Positions 8,103 to 15,869 of a stretch of DNA of 47,196 bases are shown here, piece after piece (within the stretch, counting starts at the first letter, position 1; every line of letters begins with the position of its first letter). Below the pieces are notes generated by a model. The model did not search any database, was not told where the DNA came from, and was given only the letters and a program-made list of their open reading frames with translations. Where the stretch lies: the NCBI GenBank assembly GCA_018901125.1, contig JAHIFE010000118.1:1-47196 (forward strand). Direction: 5' to 3'. The translations under genes and the position numbers were made by a program. This stretch comes from Pseudomonadota bacterium (lineage in GTDB: Bacteria > Desulfobacterota > Desulfobacteria > Desulfobacterales > RPRI01).

Positions 8103-9254
8103 TTATTTTACTTTTTTGGCAAGTTCAGCCGCTATAACCAAACGCTGTATTTCATTCGTTCCTTCATATATCTGGAAAATCTTGGCATCCCTGTAAAGTT
8201 TTTCAACCGGATATTCCTTGGAATATCCGTATCCTCCGAAAATCTGGACGGCTTCAACGGCTGCCCTCACAGCTGCGTCGCCAGCCATGGCCTTAGCCTG
8301 GGATGACTCCAATATAGGCAGCTTTCCCTGATCAACCATCCACGCAGCTCTCCAGGTAAGCAATCGTGCTGCATCTATTTCCATTGACATTTCAGCCAAT
8401 TTTTTCTGAATAAGCTGCTGAGAGATCAAAGGCTTGCCAAACTGAACCCTCTGGCAAGCATACTTTAAAGATTCATCCAATGCTCTTTGTGCCAGACCCA
8501 AAGCAGTAGCAGCAGCCAAAGCCCTTGAACGGTCAAGCGCTTCCATAGCCACAGCAAAACCCTGACCTTCTTTGCCTAATAAATTTTTCTCAGGCACTCT
8601 GACATCCTCAAATATCAGCTCGACCGTATGAGATGCCCGGATTCCCATTTTATCTTCTTTTTTGCCTACTATTATTCCTTCTCCTCTGGGAACGATAAAA
8701 GCGCTCATCCCCTTGTGAGCTTTGGAAGGGTCGGTCTTTGCAAGGACAACATATATTGATGCCAAATCTCCATTGGTAATAAAAGTCTTCCGCCCATTAA
8801 TAATATATTCTGAATTTTTCTTATCTGCCTTAGTGGTAATTGCAGCCACATCCGAACCGGCTCCCGGTTCGGTTACAGCAAAAGATATAAACTTTATCTC
8901 TTCGGATTCACAGATCAATTTTAAATATTTTTCTTTCTGTTCAGATGTTCCAAAAAACATAATAGGAATTGCAGCAATACTGTTTAACAACAGCGAAGTG
9001 GCTATGCCGGCACAACCATAAGTCAATCCCTCGGCAATCAGACATGATTCCATCATCCCCATGCCGGCGCCGCCATATTCTTCAGGAACCCCTGCATTAA
9101 TCAATCCCAGTTCATGCGCCTTTTGAGCAACATCCATAGGGAGCATACCTAATTTATCATATTCGGCAGCTACAGGAATAATTTCATTTTTTACAAATTT
9201 GGCTACCATATCCTGCAAAGCAACCTGTTCTTCACTTAAATCAAAACCAATCAT
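8103..9254 (-). CDS. Acyl-CoA dehydrogenase (FAD)
   Basis: 383 residues, full length for the butyryl/short-chain acyl-CoA dehydrogenase branch. Signatures AVTEPGAGSDVAAI (~126-139) and GGYGYSKEYPVEKLYRDAKI (~340-359) are present, and the catalytic base is E364 in QIYEGTNEIQR. It would form the alpha,beta-double bond of an acyl-CoA and pass electrons to electron-transfer flavoprotein; no etf genes are nearby. First gene of the mutase/thiolase operon. The ATG at 9254 has a weak AAAGGG site upstream. The only sigma-54 promoter seen is about 520 bp upstream, with a palindromic repeat in between. Whether it also decarboxylates, like glutaryl-CoA dehydrogenase, cannot be judged. Confidence 0.92.
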   Translation of the reverse strand: MIGFDLSEEQVALQDMVAKFVKNEIIPVAAEYDKLGMLPMDVAQKAHELGLINAGVPEEYGGAGMGMMESCLIAEGLTYGCAGIATSLLLNSIAAIPIMFFGTSEQKEKYLKLICESEEIKFISFAVTEPGAGSDVAAITTKADKKNSEYIINGRKTFITNGDLASIYVVLAKTDPSKAHKGMSAFIVPRGEGIIVGKKEDKMGIRASHTVELIFEDVRVPEKNLLGKEGQGFAVAMEALDRSRALAAATALGLAQRALDESLKYACQRVQFGKPLISQQLIQKKLAEMSMEIDAARLLTWRAAWMVDQGKLPILESSQAKAMAGDAAVRAAVEAVQIFGGYGYSKEYPVEKLYRDAKIFQIYEGTNEIQRLVIAAELAKKVK

Positions 9255-9402
9255 AATTTAACCCTTTTAATATATTTTAGCATTATAATCTGGATACCGG
9301 CTTTCGCCGACATAACGGTTTGTGAGCTTATTGAAAATCCATCTTATTTCGACAACAGCAAGAAATTATTTACACCAAAAAAGCTGGCGTTTAGTTCTAA
9401 AA

Positions 9403-9540
9403 GCCAGTTTCAAAACGTCCCATTTTGGCCGATCTCTACGTTGGGTGAAAATTTTAATCCTCGAAATACTCCATGTATTCCTGCGGTTAAAATTTTCACC
9501 CGCCTTGACCTTGACCAAACTGAAACGTTTTGAAAGTGGC
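9403..9540. repeat. 138-bp palindromic dispersed repeat, copy 1
   Basis: Three copies in the window share this 138-bp core without indels (others at 21485-21622 and 45939-46076). Ends are inverted: GCCAGTTTCAAAACG against CGTTTTGAAAGTGGC, 14 of 15 pairs. An inner perfect 15-bp stem pairs 9443-9457 with 9487-9501. It would fold as a long hairpin in DNA or RNA. No coding capacity; the small ORFs across it are by-products. Resembles a MITE or REP-like element. This copy lies in the leader of the acyl-CoA dehydrogenase operon. The rest of the 9255-9989 gap holds a promoter and enhancer sites. Confidence 0.85.
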
Positions 9541-9785
9541 CCCCAAGGATAACCGTAAACATTTTCCGGATATTTTCCAGTGCTTTTACTGATTAAATCT
9601 CCCGGCGATCAGACATGACTATAGTGTCATTTACTCCGCTTTAACACATATTGTATTGTTATAATCAGTATGGTACGAATATAATTTATTACTAAAATAA
9701 CAGCTTTGTGATAGTTCAACTATTTTTATTCTTCAGTAAACTTGGTTGAATGTCGCTTGTGCTTTAATATCGGATTAAATATTGA

Positions 9786-9804
9786 TAAGCATAAAGTGAG
9801 CCAA
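9786..9804 (-). promoter_or_regulatory. Sigma-54 (-24/-12) promoter for the mutase operon
   Basis: Minus strand reads TTGGCTCACTTTATGCTTA: GG at 9802-9801 and GC at 9790-9789, exactly 10 bases apart, matching the sigma-54 consensus. It is nearly the same as the promoter before the HCR-like operon. Transcription would start near 9777 and run into the acyl-CoA dehydrogenase gene after a ~520-nt leader. Confidence 0.75.
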
Positions 9805-9909
9805 TATAATATATAGTATTATAATAGTATGTTATGTATAAATACACGGACCATATTCCCATATATCGTAATATGGTTTCAGCATATCGGAATTTGTTGT
9901 AAAAAAATA

Positions 9910-9921
9910 TCAATATATTGA
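9910..9921. promoter_or_regulatory. Palindromic enhancer (UAS) for sigma-54 activator
   Basis: TCAATATATTGA, a perfect 12-bp palindrome identical to two sites before the HCR-like operon. It lies about 135 bp upstream of the predicted start for the mutase operon, a normal enhancer distance. A weaker match (TCAGCATATCGG) starts at 9879, about three helical turns away. Confidence 0.6.
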
Positions 9922-9989
9922 AACTATATTTTAAACGTCTTCAATTATGCGTATCAGATTGTGTACAAAGAAATAAAAGAGAGAATACA

Positions 9990-11540
9990 ATGAATATCAA
10001 TGAGAAAGATTTCTTCCATCAGGCCACTATCCGGATTTGCGGTAATCTTGAGATAGAACAGGCGATGCTGCATACTTTTGAGTACCTGAAAGATTTTATA
10101 CCATTAGATGAAATGTGGCTGATTTTGGTAGATAGAAATATAGGTACAATAAAAACAATTGCCGGTGCAAATCATTCAGGTGCAAGAAAAATGGATAAGC
10201 TTATTCATGTCCCGGCGATTATAAAAAAGGAACTTGATAAGTATGATTTTACACCTAAAAAAGTAACAATCATTAACAGAGCGGAACTTAATCCGCTTGC
10301 GTTTAATTTATTAAATGTTCTGGGTTATCCTGATTCTTCGTCATTAGTCTTTTCATTGTCGACCAACAGTGACAGAATAAGCGTTTTTGTTATGAGAGCT
10401 ACGGGAAAAGATCGTTTTTCGGATTCACATGCCCATCTGGTTGCAATGCTTCATGACCCGATTGCAATTGCCATGTCTAATGCCTTAAGACATGAAGAAG
10501 TACTTAAAATGAAAGAAGATGACAACAGATATCTTGTTCAGGAACTGCGTCAACTTACCGGAGAAGAGATTGTAGGCGCTGAATCCGGGTTGAAAAATGT
10601 TATGGATATGGTTCAACAAGTTGCGATGAGGGATAATCCTGTACTGCTTTTAGGAGAAACCGGAGTCGGCAAAGAAGTAATAGCCAATGCTATTCATTAT
10701 GCTTCAAACCGCAAAGATGGACCTTTTATCAAGGTTAACAGTGGAGCTATCCCTGAGCACCTAATAGACAGTGAGCTTTTCGGGCATGAAAAAGGAGCAT
10801 TTACTGGTGCGGTCAGTCAAAAAAGGGGACGTTTTGAAAGGGCAGATGGAGGTACAATTTTTCTTGATGAGATAGGAGATCTTCCTGTTCAGGCGCAAAG
10901 CCGTTTACTACGTGTTCTTCAGCAAAAAGAAATTGAGCGTGTGGGTGGAACTAAAACAATTACTATCGATACCCGGATCATTGCAGCAACCCATCGTAAT
11001 CTTGAACAAATGGTTTTAATGAAAAGATTCCGTGAGGATCTTTGGTACAGGTTAAGCGTTTTCCCTATCGTAATTCCACCACTAAGACAAAGAAAAACAG
11101 ATATTCCTGCGCTGGTAAAGTATTTTTTGAAGCGAAAATCAAGAGAAATGAATTTTCGCGACATCCCATTAATTAAGCCTGGAGCAATTGAACAAATGAT
11201 TGAATATCCATGGAGTGGAAACGTTCGTGAACTTGAAAATGTAGTGGAAAGGGCGCTTATTCAATATAGAGGCGGGCAATTAACTTTTGATCATTTAAAT
11301 ATTCATCCAGTTGAGCATACTTTGTTCCCATCCGGTACAAACGGCAAGATTTTAACACTGGACGAGGTCGATGCCCGCCATATCCGCTTGGTGCTTGAAA
11401 AAACAAACGGAAGAATTAATGGGAAAGGAGGTGCTGCAGAACTTTTATGTCTGCATCCAAATACTCTAAGGTTCAGGATGGATAAACTTGGGATCAGTTA
11501 TGGAAAAAAGAGTAAACTCCATAAAAATGATAGTAAATAA
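9990..11540 (+). CDS. Sigma-54-dependent activator (GAF, AAA+, Fis-type HTH), paralogue 1
   Basis: 516 residues when started at the ATG at 9990, chosen because its [11 protein letters not shown] aligns with the start of the paralogue at 15870; an upstream TTG would add 24 unaligned residues. Residues ~1-175 form a GAF-like sensor domain, ~190-430 the AAA+ core with Walker A GETGVGKE (222-229), the sigma-54 contact loop GAFTGA (269-274) and Walker B TIFLDE (289-294), and the C-terminus a Fis-type HTH ([17 protein letters not shown]). No receiver domain, so activation is probably by a small molecule bound to GAF. Divergent from the mutase operon and probably its activator. About three quarters identical to the second copy by eye. 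Confidence 0.92.
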   Translation: MNINEKDFFHQATIRICGNLEIEQAMLHTFEYLKDFIPLDEMWLILVDRNIGTIKTIAGANHSGARKMDKLIHVPAIIKKELDKYDFTPKKVTIINRAELNPLAFNLLNVLGYPDSSSLVFSLSTNSDRISVFVMRATGKDRFSDSHAHLVAMLHDPIAIAMSNALRHEEVLKMKEDDNRYLVQELRQLTGEEIVGAESGLKNVMDMVQQVAMRDNPVLLLGETGVGKEVIANAIHYASNRKDGPFIKVNSGAIPEHLIDSELFGHEKGAFTGAVSQKRGRFERADGGTIFLDEIGDLPVQAQSRLLRVLQQKEIERVGGTKTITIDTRIIAATHRNLEQMVLMKRFREDLWYRLSVFPIVIPPLRQRKTDIPALVKYFLKRKSREMNFRDIPLIKPGAIEQMIEYPWSGNVRELENVVERALIQYRGGQLTFDHLNIHPVEHTLFPSGTNGKILTLDEVDARHIRLVLEKTNGRINGKGGAAELLCLHPNTLRFRMDKLGISYGKKSKLHKNDSK

Positions 11541-11665
11541 TAAAATCTCAATCGGATATTATTTATGGCAGTGAGACTTTTCCGGGCTATGCATCACTAT
11601 ATAATTATTATCATGGCACGTTTCTGCAAAATATGTGCCATGATATTCTGGCAATAGGCTGTTTA

Positions 11666-11789
11666 ATACCAAGTTGCATTCAAAAAGATAGCAAGGCGGC
11701 AAGGAGGTTTTTCCGCAGTCGTATATGTAATAAGCCGAGGACAGAGCCGACGAAGCCAACACAGCTATAATTTGAATGCAACTTGGTAT
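11666..11789. repeat. 124-bp element with 19-bp perfect terminal inverted repeats
   Basis: ATACCAAGTTGCATTCAAA at 11666-11684 is the exact inverse complement of 11771-11789. The interior (~86 bp) is non-coding and GC-richer than its surroundings. The shape is that of a MITE. It lies between the convergent activator gene and the FAD-subunit gene and could also form a large hairpin terminating both. No clear target-site duplication was seen. Confidence 0.8.
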
Positions 11790-11800
11790 ATGCTCTCTTT

Positions 11801-12793
11801 TTATTTTGCCTTACTGCATGCCTGTTTTATTGATCTTTTTACAAGTACTCTTATCAGTTTGCGTTTATACCATGCCGAAATATTAAAATGAGGCATGGGA
11901 CGGACCTTTTCGTAAGCGGCATCGGCTGCTTTTTCTATAAGTTCGTCTGTTATGCTGTTGCCGATAAGTACTTCTTCTGCTTCCTTAAGTCTTAAGGGCC
12001 CTGATCCTACAGCAGTTACTGCAATTCCCGCATTTTTACATTTCCCGCCGGAAACAGTTATGCATGCAGCTGCTCCTGCAATCGGATAATCAATAGCCGC
12101 TCTTTGAGCCATCTTCAGATAGCAGCTTTTTGTGCCTTTGGGCGGTGTGGGTATATGGATCTGTTTAACAAAGTCGGTAGGTTTAAGGATGTTTACCTTT
12201 TTGCTTTTCTGTGTATAAAAATCCTCAATATTTATAATCTTTTCTTTTCCTGTAGCGCCTACTATCGTTACTTGTGCGCCAAGAGCTATTAAAGCCGGAG
12301 GCGTATCGGCCTGGAAAAGGGCGAGACAATCTTTGGAACCTTTTGCAACAAAACATCTGTCTCCGCCAAGCTTGAAGCATAAATGAGGTCTTCCTTTACG
12401 CCATTCGTGAGACTGGTTGAAATACATGCACATTGATTCAATGCTTATGTTGCCGCCGATTGTGCCCATATTTCTTAACTGAGGACTGGCCACTCTTCCG
12501 GCTGCCTGTGCAAGAGCCGTAAATTTTTCTATTACCGGTTTGGATTTTGAAATATTATCAAGGGTAGCCAGAGAGCCTAAGGTAAGCCCTTTTTTCTCAG
12601 CAAACTCTATTTTTTTCAGATCCTCGATCTTTGTTATATTGATAACATATTTAGGGGTTACGATTCTTTGTTTCATCTTTGGCAGGATATCTGTTCCCCC
12701 GGCAATCAGAATCGCATCTTCATTCTTTTTAAGAAGAGAGGTTATCTCTTTTACATTCTTTGGTTCAAGGTATTCAAATTTCGGTAGTCTCAT
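11801..12793 (-). CDS. HCR-like molybdoenzyme, FAD and [4Fe-4S] subunit (4-hydroxybenzoyl-CoA reductase beta type)
   Basis: 330 residues of the xanthine-dehydrogenase-family FAD subunit: FAD motifs AGGTD (31-35) and TIGGN (111-115). The key feature is the insert after TIGGN with C122, C139, C147 and C156 in a CMYFNQSHEWR...CF...DRCFVAKG...DC pattern. This loop carries the extra [4Fe-4S] cluster known from HcrB of 4-hydroxybenzoyl-CoA reductase and is missing from ordinary xanthine dehydrogenases. It points to an enzyme working reductively at low potential. Its start codon shares one base with the end of the Mo-subunit gene. Third gene of the operon. The exact substrate is not proven. Confidence 0.88.
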   Translation of the reverse strand: MRLPKFEYLEPKNVKEITSLLKKNEDAILIAGGTDILPKMKQRIVTPKYVINITKIEDLKKIEFAEKKGLTLGSLATLDNISKSKPVIEKFTALAQAAGRVASPQLRNMGTIGGNISIESMCMYFNQSHEWRKGRPHLCFKLGGDRCFVAKGSKDCLALFQADTPPALIALGAQVTIVGATGKEKIINIEDFYTQKSKKVNILKPTDFVKQIHIPTPPKGTKSCYLKMAQRAAIDYPIAGAAACITVSGGKCKNAGIAVTAVGSGPLRLKEAEEVLIGNSITDELIEKAADAAYEKVRPMPHFNISAWYKRKLIRVLVKRSIKQACSKAK

Positions 12794-15111
12794 TATTTTC
12801 CTCCTTCTTTCTTTTCCAAAGCCCTTAAAATCTTTTCAGGAGTTATTGGAAGATCTTTCATCCTTATTCCTACAGCATCATAAATTGCATTGGCAATAGA
12901 AGGAATTGTGGCAACATTTGTACCTTCGCTTGCTTCCTTGGCTCCGAAAGGTCCTTCCGAATCAATGGATTCAACAATTATTGGTTTGATATAAGGCATG
13001 TCTTCAGATGTGGCCATTTTGTAATCAATAAAAGAATTGGTTATCGACCAGCCTTTTTCCATTCTGTAATCTTCAAGCAGTGCCTGTCCAAAAGTCATTT
13101 GAATAGAGCCCTCAATCTGTCCTTCAACCGCCATCGGATTTATAGCAAACCCGCAGTCATGAGCCGCCGCAATCTTTTGAACCTTAACCTCACCGGTTTC
13201 CTTATCAACATCAACTTCCGTGGCATGAGTGCCGAAGCTGAATGTCGGAGATATGTTAACTTCCCCAAGATCAAGTCTCATTTCACCGCCAACATCAGCC
13301 GGTGGATTATAGTCGCCACTGCTGGTCAGATGTTCTTTCATTTTATTATAGTATCCTATTACAGTATCAGCGATTGAAACACTCTTTTCCGGAGTCCCCT
13401 TTACATAAATCCTTTCATTTTTAGCCTCAAGATCATCTTTGTTTGCTTCAAGCATATCTGCTGCAATATCAAATAGTTTCATTTTCATGTTGTACGCAGC
13501 AATTTTTGCGGCACCTCCCCCAAATACTGTAACCCTGCTTGAGTAACTTCCCATATCCAGAGGAGTAGTGGCAGTATCTGAGGCTATAACGCTGATCTTA
13601 TTAAGACCGACACCAAGTTCTTCTGCTGCAATCTGTGCGAGTGTAGTTTCAGAACCCTGGCCGATATCGGATGTTCCTGTAAAGAGAGTAAAATTTCCAT
13701 CCGTTTCGGCATTTATCTTAACACCTGAAAAGGAAGGAGGATTATCATAGAAAAATGAAAAAGCCGCTCCTGAGGCAAAGAACATGGAGGCCAGTCCAAC
13801 ACCTTTCCCATCCGGTAATTTTCTCCATTTGTCTTTCCACCCGATCTCTTCTACTGCTTTATCTAAAGCTTCGGTATGTCCGCAACTTCTTATTTTGAAT
13901 TTGCTTATAGTTGTTTGTCCGGCCTTAACAGCGTTCATCTTCCTTATTTCAATAGGATCAATGTCAAGTTTTTCCGATATTGAATCCATCATGGTTTCAA
14001 TAACAAAGCGGGGCTGAATTGCTCCATGTCCCCTGACACCACCGGCAAAGGGTTTATTAGTATACACTCTTATTCCCTCATATTTGAAACTGCCCATATT
14101 ATATGGTCCATTCTGAAGTGTTCCCATGATGAACATACTTATTGCGGAATGGCTGTTATAAGCACCTCCGTCGGCAAAGAATTTGGAATCTACCGCTTTT
14201 ATCGTGCCGTCTTTTTTAACCCCTATCTTATGATTTACTGTTACTCCATGCCGATGTGCCGTAGAAGTAAATTCTTCTTCCCTGCTATAAATAATCTTTA
14301 CAGGCCTTCCTGCTTTTCTTGAAAGTACAGCTGATGCGGTAAAAAGAGTGTGGGTTTCTGTTTTTGCTCCAAATCCACCGCCAACAGGAGGTTTTATGAC
14401 CCGTACTTTGCTTTCCGGTATACCAAGAGTCTCGGCTATGTTTGTTCGGTCATAAAATGGTGTCTGAGTGCTAAGCCATAATGTTACATTTCCCGATTGG
14501 GAAAAGTCGGCAACTGCCGCATGTGGCTCAATATATGAGGCAAGAATGTACTGGGTTGAATAATTGTCTTCAAAAACAAAATCAGACTCCGCAAATCCCT
14601 GTTCTATATTGCCGAGATGAAAGGAAATTACAACAGAGACATTGCTTTCTGCGTGATCATGAATTCTGACAGCATCAAGCGCCATTGATTCCTGGGGGCT
14701 GAAATATGCCGGAAGTTCTTCATAATCAACCTTTATTAAATCAAGGGCTTCCATTGCCGTATCCTCATCAACTGCCGCAACTGCTGCTATCTCATCTCCA
14801 ATAAAACGAACTTTTTCCTTGGCAAGTGAGAATTTGTCCCTTAAAAAAAATGGGGCAGGAGCTGCTCTTATAAATCCGTGAGGAATATCGCTGATATCCT
14901 TTCCGGTTGCAACAGCTCTAACTCCGGGAAGCTTTTCGGCTCTTGATGTATCTATATTAAGGATCTTTGCATGAGGCACGGTGCTTCTTAATATTTTTCC
15001 ATGCAGCATACCAGGAAGAAAAAAATCACCTGCATATTTGGCATCGCCTGTAACTTTTGCCACTGAGTCCAGTCTGGGAAGGCGTTTACCTATTACTGAG
15101 TATTTTTCCAT
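12793..15111 (-). CDS. HCR-like molybdoenzyme, molybdopterin subunit (alpha type)
   Basis: 772 residues, full length for Mo-binding subunits of the xanthine dehydrogenase family. Seen: N-terminal alpha/beta hammerhead domain (GKRLPRLDSVAKVTGDAKYAGD), the Mo-cofactor loops GGGFGAK and GVRGHGAIQ, GSYSSRVTVFGGG, and the C-terminal GAKEASEGTN with E726 at the place of the conserved catalytic glutamate. It would bind molybdenum-MCD and act on an aromatic CoA ester by removing a phenolic hydroxyl, or in another HCR-like reaction. It overlaps the FAD-subunit gene and follows the 2Fe-2S gene by 15 bp. A role in 4-hydroxybenzoyl-CoA reduction is the simplest reading; a hydroxylase for another ring is possible. 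Confidence 0.88.
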   Translation of the reverse strand: MEKYSVIGKRLPRLDSVAKVTGDAKYAGDFFLPGMLHGKILRSTVPHAKILNIDTSRAEKLPGVRAVATGKDISDIPHGFIRAAPAPFFLRDKFSLAKEKVRFIGDEIAAVAAVDEDTAMEALDLIKVDYEELPAYFSPQESMALDAVRIHDHAESNVSVVISFHLGNIEQGFAESDFVFEDNYSTQYILASYIEPHAAVADFSQSGNVTLWLSTQTPFYDRTNIAETLGIPESKVRVIKPPVGGGFGAKTETHTLFTASAVLSRKAGRPVKIIYSREEEFTSTAHRHGVTVNHKIGVKKDGTIKAVDSKFFADGGAYNSHSAISMFIMGTLQNGPYNMGSFKYEGIRVYTNKPFAGGVRGHGAIQPRFVIETMMDSISEKLDIDPIEIRKMNAVKAGQTTISKFKIRSCGHTEALDKAVEEIGWKDKWRKLPDGKGVGLASMFFASGAAFSFFYDNPPSFSGVKINAETDGNFTLFTGTSDIGQGSETTLAQIAAEELGVGLNKISVIASDTATTPLDMGSYSSRVTVFGGGAAKIAAYNMKMKLFDIAADMLEANKDDLEAKNERIYVKGTPEKSVSIADTVIGYYNKMKEHLTSSGDYNPPADVGGEMRLDLGEVNISPTFSFGTHATEVDVDKETGEVKVQKIAAAHDCGFAINPMAVEGQIEGSIQMTFGQALLEDYRMEKGWSITNSFIDYKMATSEDMPYIKPIIVESIDSEGPFGAKEASEGTNVATIPSIANAIYDAVGIRMKDLPITPEKILRALEKKEGGK

Positions 15112-15126
15112 TTTGCTCTCCTTTAT

Positions 15127-15585
15127 TTACTTTGCTGTGACCTCTATGGCTTCTACAATCTTGGTGTATCCTGTGCAGCGGCATAGATTGCCTGAAATGC
15201 CTCTTTTGATTTCAACTTGAGTAGGCTTTGGATTTTCATCAAGCAATGCCTTGGCAGACATAATTACTCCCGGTGTGCAGAAACCACACTGGATTGCTCC
15301 ATGGTCAACAAAGTTTTGCTGCAATGGATGAAGTTTGCCATCTTTAGCCAAACCTTCGATAGTAGTGATTTCTTTTCCCCGGGCTTCCAGAGCAAGAGTA
15401 AGACAGGCAAGAACCGCCTTTCCGTCTATAACAACTGTACAGGCACCACAGGCTCCAAGATCGCAACCTTCTTTTGATCCGGTCATTCCGATGTTTTCTC
15501 TTAATACCTCAAGCAAAGTTCTGTGCGGATCTATAGCTGTTTCATAAGATTCCCCATTTACCTTTAGCTCTACGAGCTGTTTCAT
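15127..15585 (-). CDS. HCR-like molybdoenzyme, 2x[2Fe-2S] subunit (gamma type)
   Basis: 152 residues, the standard length. The plant-type cluster is held by C41, C46, C49 and C61 (GCDLGACGACTVV), the second by C100, C103, C135 and C137 (CGFCTPG and CRCTGY). It passes electrons between the FAD/[4Fe-4S] subunit and the Mo site. First gene of a three-gene operon in the order 2Fe-2S, Mo, FAD. A good ribosome site (GGAGG) stands before the ATG. A sigma-54 promoter lies about 100 bp upstream, with three enhancer palindromes beyond it, so expression is probably controlled by the activator encoded divergently at 15870. Confidence 0.92.
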   Translation of the reverse strand: MKQLVELKVNGESYETAIDPHRTLLEVLRENIGMTGSKEGCDLGACGACTVVIDGKAVLACLTLALEARGKEITTIEGLAKDGKLHPLQQNFVDHGAIQCGFCTPGVIMSAKALLDENPKPTQVEIKRGISGNLCRCTGYTKIVEAIEVTAK

Positions 15586-15679
15586 AGTAAGCCTCCTGTT
15601 TGTTTTTTAAAAAAAATAATATCCGGATAAAAAATTGTTTAATTATTATTTGAGACCTCAGAATTATATATATATCAGT

Positions 15680-15698
15680 AAAGCATAAATCAGGCCAA
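15680..15698 (-). promoter_or_regulatory. Sigma-54 (-24/-12) promoter for the HCR-like operon
   Basis: Minus strand reads TTGGCCTGATTTATGCTTT, with GG at 15696-15695 and GC at 15684-15683, 10 bases apart. Transcription would start near 15671, about 86 bases before the ATG of the 2Fe-2S subunit. Confidence 0.8.
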
Positions 15699-15748
15699 TA
15701 TAAATATATATATAAATAAGTAATTTAAATAAGTATGAGCAAAATAAC

Positions 15749-15811
15749 TCAATATGTTGAATCTTTCTTTCAATATATTGAGAAATGTTGTATTAATATT
15801 CAATATATTGA
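15749..15811. promoter_or_regulatory. Array of three palindromic enhancer sites
   Basis: TCAATATGTTGA at 15749-15760, TCAATATATTGA at 15770-15781 and TCAATATATTGA at 15800-15811. Starts are 21 and 30 bp apart, that is two and three DNA turns, so the sites share one face of the helix. They lie 78-140 bp upstream of the predicted sigma-54 start, typical for activator hexamer binding. They may also set expression of the divergent activator gene. Confidence 0.75.
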
Positions 15812-15869
15812 GAGTGCGTTTCAGACAGCTCTATCAAGTGTATGATATAGCATAAAAAAGGGAAGTAAG

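Noticed and set aside
3220-9254. Assignment to acetone/2-hydroxyisobutyryl-CoA or to indoleacetate degradation
   Set aside because: The mutase architecture fits both, but the accompanying enzymes of either pathway (acyl-CoA ligase or thiamine-dependent enzyme; hydantoinase-like ring opener) are not in the window, so neither is named in the calls.
9322-9552. Small open frames across the 138-bp repeats (also near 21376-21615 and 45928-46197)
   Set aside because: They arise from the palindromic repeat itself, lack ribosome sites and encode no recognisable protein.
9918-9989. Longer N-terminus of activator paralogue 1
   Set aside because: The 24 extra residues start with TTG, have no counterpart in paralogue 2 and overlap the enhancer site.
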